Of a stretch of DNA of 5,626 nucleotides, positions 1 through 5,626 are shown one piece after another. This DNA is from Prevotella sp. (GTDB lineage Bacteria > Bacteroidota > Bacteroidia > Bacteroidales > Bacteroidaceae). The translations under genes were made by a program, and so were the position numbers. The notes under the pieces were generated by a model. The model had not been told where the DNA came from. It saw only the letters and a list, made by a program, of their open reading frames with translations, and did not search any database. The DNA is taken from positions 1 through 5,626 of the forward strand of contig JAJPYV010000108.1 of assembly GCA_021204735.1 (NCBI GenBank), read 5' to 3'. Each line of letters starts with the position of its first letter. Within the stretch, counting starts at the first letter, position 1.

Positions 1-667
1 GTTCATCTATGTATTCATATATCCCTACGGGGTTCTCCCACTTGTTTATCACACAATTCAGCCTGACTCCTACCGATTCATCTTTAAAAGCATCCATTGC
101 TTTGCAGTCAGCATAATTATCAAGCAGTTCCTGTTTTAAGGACAGGACAGAAAAACACTTCTGTACAGTATTCCCCGGATCACATATTCCGACCACTTTC
201 GTGTAACCGTATTCTATTATTGCACATCCTAAAATATAACTATCACATCGCATAGCTACTACCAAATCGCTGCTGTCAAGAGTATAATAGCATAGAGCGC
301 GGACAGGATTTTCATTCCTATTAAATTGCGTCTCAATCTCGGCAAATATCTGCTCCAGACTCCCGCTGTTATCTTTCAGTCTCATACGCGTAATAAACAG
401 GAACGGCAGATTATCACTTTCCCAGAAACCATTTTCATTATCATCGTCTCTGATGCCTACAAGAGTAAAGTAGTCACATTCTTCATAATTTTGCTGTCCG
501 TCAATCTTAGGATCCTCCGCCGAATTACTGATAGCAAAGGCTGCTTCAGAATCCCTAAGGGTTTCTGTATCCATACCATCAAAATACCCTATTGAACTGT
601 ACTCCGAATTCAGGACATATGAACCTTTGCTAAGGAAATTGTTTTTAAATTTGAATTTTCTGATCAT
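1..667 (-). CDS. Hypothetical protein, 3' end beyond the window
   Basis: I do not recognise this gene. Reading from the ATG at 667, the frame stays open for 222 codons to the window edge, so the C-terminus is missing. An in-frame TAG lies two codons upstream (673-671), so translation cannot begin earlier; a purine-rich GGGAAGGA lies about 11 bases before the ATG. The protein starts MIRKFKFKNNF and looks soluble, with no signal peptide or membrane helix in the visible part. Residues about 88-155 could form a small alpha/beta (ferredoxin-like) unit: strand FLFITRMRL, helix LEQIFAEIETQF, strand and turn ALCYYTLDSSDLVVAMRC, helix YILGCAIIEYG. The 'TLDSSDLVV' step recalls small ligand-binding domains, but this is only a shape argument. 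It starts 26 bases after the stop of the membrane-protein gene, so co-transcription is likely. That it is a real gene is fairly safe; its function is unknown. Confidence 0.75.
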   Translation of the reverse strand, partial: MIRKFKFKNNFLSKGSYVLNSEYSSIGYFDGMDTETLRDSEAAFAISNSAEDPKIDGQQNYEECDYFTLVGIRDDDNENGFWESDNLPFLFITRMRLKDNSGSLEQIFAEIETQFNRNENPVRALCYYTLDSSDLVVAMRCDSYILGCAIIEYGYTKVVGICDPGNTVQKCFSVLSLKQELLDNYADCKAMDAFKDESVGVRLNCVINKWENPVGIYEYIDE

Positions 668-693
668 ATGCTATACCATCCTTCCCGCCTTCA

Positions 694-2121
694 TTAATCC
701 AATGTATAATTCCATTTAATCTGGTAAAGGAAATTAACAGGCATAAATCTTCCATGCTCGCTTATATCTGATTTAATCTGTTCCCGTACATCATCTGCAT
801 GTCTGTTTTCCGTTGTAAACTTCATCCAGCCACACACTATGCCTTTTAGCTTTTCCAAATCAGGCGTCTCCCTGTCCTTCAAATCAATTTTTCTCATAAA
901 TTCCGAAGCCTCCTCACAGAAATGGCCTTCATAAATATCCACTTTCCTTGAATACCACAAATATACAATTGCAAGCAGATATTCCATTAAAACAAGCTTT
1001 CTCAATTCCGGGCTGGATATAATATCAACAATAATATATCTGAATCCCGCATGTATCCTGCCAAACAGCAAATTTTCTTTATCATGAGTTTCCGTATGTT
1101 TGGCCGCAACAGGAATCATGGCATTAAACAGAGCTCCCATATAAATCAGTATGTTTTCATCCGCTGTAAACAGGTTGCTCTCGCAATCATCAATTTCAAA
1201 AATCGAATAAATATTTTCGTATAAACCGGCATCTACTGATTTCAGATCATTTTGATGGTCAAGCAGGTAACAAGCCAGATTATTCATGTTATTATACAGA
1301 TGAAAATACCTGTGTGCGATTTTCGTCTGCTTTCTCTCCTTCTGATCATCTTCCTTCTCTCCCGGCATCTCTTTCGTCATAAATGGCAAGATAAAAATTG
1401 CTTTTATCATAGCCATTTTGTCAGATATATCTTCATTACCGTACATCACTTTATTACTGTGATATATCATCTTATTCATGACATTGTCCAGGTCTGGTGT
1501 ATATGCTGCGGGTTTCTCAGAATCTGAGGATGAATCGCCTTTAATCTTCTCGATTATTGCTCTATATATGCTCCTGTATTGTTTTCTCTCTGTCTTCATT
1601 ATAATACGAAAGCTGTAATGCTTTGATATGGGCATTATGCTCAAAGTCACGACCAACAAAGACAAGGCAAGAGAATACACTGCCGCCAGATAAAACCATC
1701 CCATACTGTCCTTATAATATCCAAAATACATTATCACATCTGCCAGACCATCTGCCACAAATATCATCGGCATAAAAGCAGATCCTATTGTATACCCTAT
1801 TATGTCTCTATTTGAAACCCCGAAATTTGTATGCTCCAACGCATCATAATAAAAGATAATAAAGCCTGCCAGCATTGAAAACATTGTCACAACAGCTGTT
1901 CCAAGAAAACTCATATCAGATGCCATTTTAAAAAGAACCGTTCCTTTTGTTTTAATAGCCTGACAGTATTCTGAAAAGTAACCCAGCCCTACAGCATAAT
2001 AAAATATCTTCCGGGATAACAACACAGCTATATCTCCGACAAAAAATAACATCACCAAAGGATGAATCCGTCTTTCGTAATCACGATTGGAGTATTTCGC
2101 ATATTTATTAAAATGGTCCAT
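694..2121 (-). CDS. Unknown membrane protein, about four TM helices plus large cytosolic C-terminal region
   Basis: A 475-residue protein that I cannot place in a family. The ATG at 2121 has an excellent Shine-Dalgarno, AAGGAG at 2130-2135, eight bases upstream. The basic N-terminus (residues 1-20) is followed by four likely membrane helices at about 22-46, 70-92, 107-132 and 141-165, which puts both ends in the cytoplasm. After that come a basic stretch (SFRIIMKTERKQYR, 170-183), a polar low-complexity linker (about 195-210, SSSDSEKP) and a helix-rich soluble region to residue 475. A second highly charged patch lies at 255-268 (EKEDDQKERKQTK). I see no catalytic motif, nucleotide-binding loop or glycosyltransferase signature. 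It starts 25 bases after the phosphatase gene and stops 26 bases before the next unknown gene, so these genes probably share a transcript. The layout would suit a membrane-anchored sensor, scaffold or effector, but that is speculation. Its base composition is AT-rich, unlike the phosphatase gene before it. Confidence 0.88.
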   Translation of the reverse strand: MDHFNKYAKYSNRDYERRIHPLVMLFFVGDIAVLLSRKIFYYAVGLGYFSEYCQAIKTKGTVLFKMASDMSFLGTAVVTMFSMLAGFIIFYYDALEHTNFGVSNRDIIGYTIGSAFMPMIFVADGLADVIMYFGYYKDSMGWFYLAAVYSLALSLLVVTLSIMPISKHYSFRIIMKTERKQYRSIYRAIIEKIKGDSSSDSEKPAAYTPDLDNVMNKMIYHSNKVMYGNEDISDKMAMIKAIFILPFMTKEMPGEKEDDQKERKQTKIAHRYFHLYNNMNNLACYLLDHQNDLKSVDAGLYENIYSIFEIDDCESNLFTADENILIYMGALFNAMIPVAAKHTETHDKENLLFGRIHAGFRYIIVDIISSPELRKLVLMEYLLAIVYLWYSRKVDIYEGHFCEEASEFMRKIDLKDRETPDLEKLKGIVCGWMKFTTENRHADDVREQIKSDISEHGRFMPVNFLYQIKWNYTLD

Positions 2122-2146
2122 TCGTTGTACTCCTTATAAATCCCGT

Positions 2147-2611
2147 TCACTTTCTTCCCATTATCCACTCCACAAAGTCCCTGACCGCTCCGTCGCCTCC
2201 ATCATGCTCTGCAACAAAATCTGCCAGCTCCCGCACCTGCTTCACAGCATCCCTCGGGCAGCCGACCAAACCGCCGGCCTCATGTACCGGTTCCATGCAC
2301 TGGAGATCCAGGATATCGTCACCAATATAGGCTACTTCTGAAAAATCATCAGTTATCTCTCTCAGCCTTCCTACCTTGTCCCGGACTCCCTGATACACTT
2401 CCGTTATACTCAGCTCCCGGCAGCGGTTAGCCACTATCTCCGATTCCCGCGCTGTGATGATCACGGGGACAATCCCATGTGCCATAGCGATATCCTTGAT
2501 ACCGCAGCCATCCTTGATATTGAAGGCTTTCATCACTTCGTCATTGGCTCCCATATATATTTTTCCGTCTGTCAGTGTCCCATCGACATCCATGACCAAA
2601 TATTTAATCAT
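2147..2611 (-). CDS. KdsC-type HAD phosphatase (sugar-acid phosphate phosphatase)
   Basis: A 154-residue HAD-superfamily phosphatase of the compact, capless KdsC type, the family that removes phosphate from 3-deoxy-octulosonate 8-phosphate and nonulosonate 9-phosphates in the cytoplasm. All four HAD motifs are present: DVDGTLTDG at 8-16 (nucleophile Asp8, acid/base Asp10), IITAR at 51-55, Lys79 in QGVRDK and IGDDILD at 96-102. The C-terminal GGDGAVRDFVEWI (138-150) matches the family's usual GGxGAVRE-type ending, and the length is typical. I chose the ATG at 2611 because AGGTGG sits eight bases before it and homologues begin like MIKYLVMDVDG; a GTG at 2623 would add four residues. The gene follows the aldolase by 50 bases, and the nearby CMP-sugar synthetase implies that the substrate is a phosphorylated keto-deoxy sugar acid. 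The exact substrate cannot be read from sequence. It is markedly GC-rich: 42 of 60 bases at 2221-2280 are G or C, against 17 of 60 at 1381-1440. Confidence 0.92.
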   Translation of the reverse strand: MIKYLVMDVDGTLTDGKIYMGANDEVMKAFNIKDGCGIKDIAMAHGIVPVIITARESEIVANRCRELSITEVYQGVRDKVGRLREITDDFSEVAYIGDDILDLQCMEPVHEAGGLVGCPRDAVKQVRELADFVAEHDGGDGAVRDFVEWIMGRK

Positions 2612-2619
2612 TGTCTTAT

Positions 2620-2625
2620 CCACCT
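2620..2625 (-). promoter_or_regulatory. Ribosome binding site deciding the phosphatase start
   Basis: On the minus strand AGGTGG lies eight bases before the ATG at 2611. It overlaps the alternative GTG at 2623, which has no comparably placed purine-rich site, so the ATG at 2611 is the better start. Confidence 0.6.
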
Positions 2626-2661
2626 ATATGTTTCCCTGCCCATGCGAAAATAGACGTCACC

Positions 2662-2991
2662 TTATTTTCGGTCCACATTCAACACCTTTTGATATAAGCT
2701 GGGAGTTAAGAAGTCAATACTACACTTTCCCGATAATGTCTCGGAAATTTCTGTCAGCATTGAACATATCTCTGTATTCAGGACTTCAAAATCAGAAATA
2801 TGACGGTCATTCTGATAAGAATCGTCCAAATAATTATTCTTTCCATCAGCTACAAATCCATCAAATCCGGCAATAGTAATTTTTGATGGATTCAACTTTT
2901 TTAATAAATTGAGCAACATGATGGTTGAATTCTCAAAAAACTTATATCCACGATTAATAAGGCTGTGGTAATTAACAACAAGCGTACCACC
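2662..2991 (-). pseudogene. C-terminal part of the aldolase, displaced into another frame
   Basis: This stretch codes for the missing end of the aldolase's C-terminal module but lies in the -1 frame relative to it. Read from the G tract, it gives TLVVNYHSLINRGYKFF, then MLLNLLKKLNPSKITIAGFDG, and finishes with SIDFLTPSLYQ before TAA at 2664-2662. Each piece has a counterpart in the same order in the gene at 5066-5626: YTVSYNDLVRF, MLLNLLVRVGVKAVSFAGFDG and KRFITDSQF. So this is not an independent gene, although an ATG at 2919 could open an 85-residue frame. No good Shine-Dalgarno precedes that ATG, which sits inside the conserved helix. One extra G (or two fewer) in the tract at 2990-2996 would join it to the aldolase and give a protein of about 545 residues. 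It ends 50 bases before the phosphatase start. Confidence 0.8.
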
Positions 2992-4298
2992 CCCCCACAG
3001 CGTTCCACATTAGATGGTGCTATCACCGTCCTGCCAATCCTATCATTTTCAAGCATATTGTATCGTTTTTTATTTCCAAAAAACGCCCAGGCTTTTGGAT
3101 AATCCGCAACGAAATTCACACTGATAACGATTGGCGCATTGTCATAAATGTACCTGTCAACAATCTCCCGATAAGTGTTCAATGTGTTTCCAGGAGCCAT
3201 AACAACCACTTCCCTCCCGGAAATTTTTTGTCTTAATTCAGCAATCACCTCCGAATCATCCACTTTATCAGCTATATATTCCACATAAATCCGTTCAATA
3301 TTATCATAGTCATATCTCTGTCTTTTGTCCGGAGATATCATTGACAAGAGATTGCCTATATCTTTTGTTTCCAATCTGAACTTCTCAGTAAGGTATATAA
3401 TATTATTTGGATGGGATTTGTAAATTCCAGCCATCAATGCCGGAATAGAATATCCCCACTTATGTTTCTGAGCATACTTATAAATATAATCATCTATTAT
3501 ATCCAGAACAGTATCTAAATCATAATCGTAATGCAGCTTCCGGACTAAATAATCCACTATAAGCTCAGTATTCAGATTGCCTGCCACTTTCCCCATACCC
3601 GATAATGTGGCATCAATTATAACCTGTCGTGGGCTTCCCTTGGCTAATTTTATGACTTCCTGCGCAAAGCCAAACGAAAGCTGATAATTATTATGTGAAT
3701 GAAAATTAATACAGATATCGGAATCCATATTTCGGTCAATCAAACCATATAGACGATCTACATCATCTATATACATCGCCCCATATGTATCCACGATACC
3801 AAAGCTGTATGGTTTTATAAGATTAATCATGTCAATCAATTCCAGTATTTCTCTGTCAGAATAATTCAGAGAGTTTACTCCCTGAATAAAGAGCTTATAG
3901 CCTTTTTCCTTTATAATCCTGGCACAATTCAACACATCTTCATAATGTTCCGTATAATCCTTTTTGGTAAACCCAAATCTAATTCCATCTATAGAATTCC
4001 CATCGTGAGGCCTGAGAGAAGAAAACTCAAACATCCCATAATCTATAAAGGCAACAAACAGCGCATCTGCGCTGCTTTTGTCGAGATACCCGGTGATTTG
4101 ATCAACATCCGTAAAAAAAGTACTGTCTCCCTTAAAATCAACTTTTCTCTGATCCCTCAGAAAACCGACCTCTATAATGTCTATTTTGGCACTGGCCAAT
4201 TTCCCGGCAATTTTCTTAATTTCATTGTCTGGGAAAGCACAATCAATGATTCTGCCACCATCTCTCAAAGTGCAATCCAACACTCTAACATTCTTCAT
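2901..4298 (-). CDS. DRE-TIM (HMGL-like) aldolase with C-terminal Rossmann-like module, frameshifted near its end
   Basis: The N-terminal ~290 residues form an HMGL-like TIM-barrel lyase, the family of 4-hydroxy-2-oxovalerate aldolase and HMG-CoA lyase, which makes or breaks C-C bonds next to a keto acid using a divalent metal. Numbered from the ATG at 4298, the marks are LDCTLRDGG (7-15, catalytic Arg12 and metal ligand Asp13), EVGFL (43-47), the metal-binding HSHN (200-203), GMGKVAGNLNTE (234-245) and WGYSIPALMAG (281-291). A second module begins near residue 360 with VVVMAPGNTL, SVNF (393-396) and KKRY. At the G7 run (2990-2996) the frame leaves the homologous path and adds about 36 unrelated residues before TAA at 2903-2901. 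I prefer the ATG at 4298 because AGGGG precedes it by eight bases and homologues begin at this point; ATGs at 4337 and 4328 would add 13 or 10 residues. The likely role, inferred from the neighbours, is building the chain of a keto-deoxy sugar. If the frame break is real, the second module is lost, while the aldolase barrel could still be made. Confidence 0.87.
   Translation of the reverse strand: MKNVRVLDCTLRDGGRIIDCAFPDNEIKKIAGKLASAKIDIIEVGFLRDQRKVDFKGDSTFFTDVDQITGYLDKSSADALFVAFIDYGMFEFSSLRPHDGNSIDGIRFGFTKKDYTEHYEDVLNCARIIKEKGYKLFIQGVNSLNYSDREILELIDMINLIKPYSFGIVDTYGAMYIDDVDRLYGLIDRNMDSDICINFHSHNNYQLSFGFAQEVIKLAKGSPRQVIIDATLSGMGKVAGNLNTELIVDYLVRKLHYDYDLDTVLDIIDDYIYKYAQKHKWGYSIPALMAGIYKSHPNNIIYLTEKFRLETKDIGNLLSMISPDKRQRYDYDNIERIYVEYIADKVDDSEVIAELRQKISGREVVVMAPGNTLNTYREIVDRYIYDNAPIVISVNFVADYPKAWAFFGNKKRYNMLENDRIGRTVIAPSNVERCGGVVRLLLITTALLIVDISFLRIQPSCCSIY
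2990..2996 (-). repeat. G7 homopolymer at the frame break
   Basis: Seven C on the given strand, read as seven G in the gene, are followed by TGG. Upstream of the run the frame matches the related protein at 5066-5626 (APSNVER against TSNLIRD); downstream the match continues only in the -1 frame. A count of eight or five G would restore one frame. The run is short for a classic phase-variable tract, so a sequencing error, a fixed mutation and slippage all remain possible. Confidence 0.85.
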
Positions 4299-4306
4299 CT
4301 TATTTA

Positions 4307-4311
4307 CCCCT
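4307..4311 (-). promoter_or_regulatory. Ribosome binding site deciding the aldolase start
   Basis: AGGGG on the minus strand lies eight bases before the ATG at 4298, supporting the shorter start that begins MKNVRVLDCTLRDGG. The upstream ATGs at 4337 and 4328 have weaker purine matches, and the first lies only four bases after the stop of the cytidylyltransferase gene. Confidence 0.55.
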
Positions 4312-4341
4312 ACATATAAATTACCCATTTTAAACATCCTG

Positions 4342-5001
4342 TTATTTTTCTCCGGCCTTATCTAAATACACAGCCACAACTTTTGCGAACTCAAAATCCT
4401 CAGCCGTGTCAATATCCACTGCCTCAAATTGATCAATCTCGTAAATATACGGATGATTCCCTATGCGCTGTCCCAGCTCTGTGAACACTTCTTTACGGAA
4501 AATGAAAAATGCTCCGGTTTCCTTATAAATAGGCGTCAAATCCTGTGTGCGGACTATATCTTTCATATCATAATTAAATGGCTTCCCATTCATCCACATG
4601 TAATCCTGCAACGCCACTGCGGAAAAAGCTGAATCGTACTCTCCGGACATCACTTTTTCCAACGCATTTCTGATAGACTCTGCCTTTGTAAAAGGCTGTG
4701 TCACATGAGTCAATACATATATATCAGCATCAACATCCTTGACAAATCTATCTATAATCTCCAGGCCCTTCACATTAAATCCATCTAAATAAGTGTCACG
4801 CTTCAAAAACGTAAGACCATCAGGCATATATTCTTTGATAGATTCATCGCTACAATACACATACTTCTCATCTATCTCCTCCACAGTCTTAATCGTCTCA
4901 AAAATATATTGACACGTCGGCTTACCATTCAGTGGCAGTAAGTTCTTTCCCGGAAGCCTCTGATTGTTAAGTTTAATCGGAATAAAAGAAACTATTCTCA
5001 C
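4342..5001 (-). CDS. Acylneuraminate cytidylyltransferase family protein (CMP-sugar synthetase)
   Basis: A 219-residue enzyme of the NeuA/KdsB-like cytidylyltransferase family, which joins CMP from CTP to a 2-keto-3-deoxy sugar acid (sialic, legionaminic, pseudaminic or related) and releases pyrophosphate in the cytoplasm. Visible marks are the N-terminal CTP-binding segment IPIKLNNQRLPGKN (7-20, with Arg16 and Lys19), SD at 51-52, HVTQPF at 99-104, KETGAFFIFRKE (160-171) and the metal-binding VDIDTAEDFEFA (195-206, with Asp196 and Asp198). The length is normal for the single-domain form, and the whole fold is present. The start is a GTG at 5001, supported by AGGGGG nine bases upstream; a TAA closes the frame further upstream. 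It follows the gene at 5066 by 64 bases and leads into the aldolase. The usual NeuA sequences IPARGGSKxIPxKN and QPTSPLR are altered here, so the sugar substrate should not be assumed to be Neu5Ac. The family call is firm, the substrate open. Confidence 0.93.
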   Translation of the reverse strand: MRIVSFIPIKLNNQRLPGKNLLPLNGKPTCQYIFETIKTVEEIDEKYVYCSDESIKEYMPDGLTFLKRDTYLDGFNVKGLEIIDRFVKDVDADIYVLTHVTQPFTKAESIRNALEKVMSGEYDSAFSAVALQDYMWMNGKPFNYDMKDIVRTQDLTPIYKETGAFFIFRKEVFTELGQRIGNHPYIYEIDQFEAVDIDTAEDFEFAKVVAVYLDKAGEK

Positions 5002-5010
5002 TATTCTATA

Positions 5011-5016
5011 CCCCCT
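5011..5016 (-). promoter_or_regulatory. Ribosome binding site for the GTG start of the cytidylyltransferase
   Basis: AGGGGG on the minus strand lies nine bases before the GTG at 5001. There is no ATG in frame near the N-terminus of the domain, so this site supports the GTG start. Confidence 0.6.
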
Positions 5017-5065
5017 ATTCTTGTAAGGTTATATTGCCATGTTCCAATAATTAGACAACCTTCAT

Positions 5066-5626
5066 TTAATCATTGTGGCTATCAGTAATGTCGTTATCGG
5101 CAAATTGAGAATCTGTAATAAATCTCTTGTTAACGCCTGCAAAAACCGTATTCAAAATCCTTTTTATTTTATCAATTGCATTAACCGTCGTGGCACTTCT
5201 CCCGGGGAACCCATCAAAGTACTTTAAAACACCTTGATGCGAACCATCAAAACCAGCGAAAGAAACAGCTTTTACCCCAACTCGAACCAATAGATTCAAT
5301 AACATCAATGTACTGTCATCACAGTATTCATCATTGAATCTAACCAAATCATTGTAGGACACCGTATAATCCCGGCAACCAACGTCACGAATAAGATTTG
5401 ATGTAATTATAAGTTGGCTGCTATTCATACGACTCTTTATAGCGTCATATCTTTTTGTATTAGTCAGGAAAATAAAATTAGTCTTGCAATTTTCCAACTC
5501 AGGAATGAAATTAACAGAGATGACGCATGTCCCTGGAGAAATCGCTTTTGTCACTTTCTCCTTCTCCTCATTAATACTGCTTCCCGGTGCAATTATCAGT
5601 ATCTCGTTATATGGTGATATTGCTTC
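5066..5626 (-). CDS. C-terminal Rossmann-like module of a protein related to the downstream aldolase, 5' end beyond the window
   Basis: The frame is open from the right edge of the window, so the N-terminus is missing and 186 residues are visible. The GTG at 5554 is not the start, because the sequence upstream already codes for the conserved ILIIAPGSS (residues 10-18 of the visible part). Next come ISVNF, NTKRYDAI, TSNLI, MLLNLL, SFAGFDG (GFDG at 125-128) and RFITDSQF. These occur in the same order in the second module of the aldolase gene at 2662-4298, so the two are paralogous. From memory, the arrangement (APG-S loop, a strand ending in SVNF, a helix then strand ending in GFDG) resembles the Maf/DUF115 and GT42 sialyltransferase group; I could not verify this. 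Whether an aldolase barrel precedes it here, as in the other copy, lies outside the window. TAA at 5068-5066 ends the gene 64 bases before the cytidylyltransferase, probably in the same operon. Confidence 0.85.
   Translation of the reverse strand, partial: EAISPYNEILIIAPGSSINEEKEKVTKAISPGTCVISVNFIPELENCKTNFIFLTNTKRYDAIKSRMNSSQLIITSNLIRDVGCRDYTVSYNDLVRFNDEYCDDSTLMLLNLLVRVGVKAVSFAGFDGSHQGVLKYFDGFPGRSATTVNAIDKIKRILNTVFAGVNKRFITDSQFADNDITDSHND

Noticed and set aside
326..595. Plus-strand frame of 89 codons
   Set aside because: It lies opposite the open minus-strand gene at 1-667, has no recognisable domain, and would be the only plus-strand gene. The other plus-strand frames (for example 2454-2876 and 3945-4319) are rejected on similar grounds.
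2612..2661. Terminator or promoter between the aldolase and phosphatase genes
   Set aside because: The 50-base gap shows no hairpin followed by a T run and no convincing -35/-10 pair.
2662..2919. A separate 85-residue gene starting at the ATG at 2919
   Set aside because: Its sequence is the continuation of the aldolase's second module, homology extends upstream of that ATG to the G tract, and no convincing Shine-Dalgarno precedes it.
2985..3000. Classic programmed -1 ribosomal frameshift heptamer
   Set aside because: In the zero frame the run reads TGT GGG GGG GTG, so tandem slippage of both tRNAs would produce a mismatch at either possible position. A single-tRNA slip cannot be excluded, but I see no evident stimulating hairpin.
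5066..5554. A complete 162-residue gene starting at the GTG at 5554
   Set aside because: The frame is open to the window edge, and the upstream codons encode the conserved ILIIAPGSS loop shared with the paralogue, so the true start lies outside.

Overview
The window looks like the interior of a surface-glycan (capsule or cell-wall polysaccharide) locus from an AT-rich, low-GC Gram-positive bacterium. A clostridial or Lachnospiraceae-type genome is my best guess, based on strong purine-rich Shine-Dalgarno sites, GTG starts and the family mix; nothing in the window proves the taxonomy. Every credible gene lies on the minus strand, and the gaps between genes are only about 25 to 65 bases. I see no terminator, RNA gene, insertion sequence or CRISPR array. 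The simplest reading is one operon, transcribed right to left, that runs off both ends of the window.

In transcription order the genes are as follows. (1) >5626-5066 is the 3' part of a protein ending in a Rossmann-like module. (2) 5001-4342 is a CMP-sugar synthetase of the acylneuraminate cytidylyltransferase family. (3) 4298-2662 is a DRE-TIM (HMGL-like) aldolase with the same C-terminal module as gene 1, but its reading frame breaks at a run of seven G. (4) 2611-2147 is a KdsC-type HAD phosphatase, clearly richer in GC than its neighbours. (5) 2121-694 is an unrecognised protein with about four membrane helices and a large soluble C-terminal part. (6) 667 to <1 is an unrecognised protein whose frame is open to the window edge.

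Genes 2 to 4 suggest a pathway to a CMP-activated 2-keto-3-deoxy (ulosonic or nonulosonic-like) sugar: an aldolase builds the carbon chain, the HAD enzyme removes a phosphate and the cytidylyltransferase activates the product. No NeuB/KdsA-type PEP-dependent synthase is visible, so the aldolase may take that place. The C-terminal module shared by genes 1 and 3 resembles, from memory, the Maf/DUF115 and GT42 sialyltransferase group, whose members use CMP-activated sugars. This fits the context but is unverified. Genes 5 and 6 have no assigned role; their spacing suggests co-transcription with the sugar genes.

The observations most worth following up are the frameshift at the G7 tract, the pair of related C-terminal modules flanking a CMP-sugar synthetase, and the two unknown genes at the 3' side.
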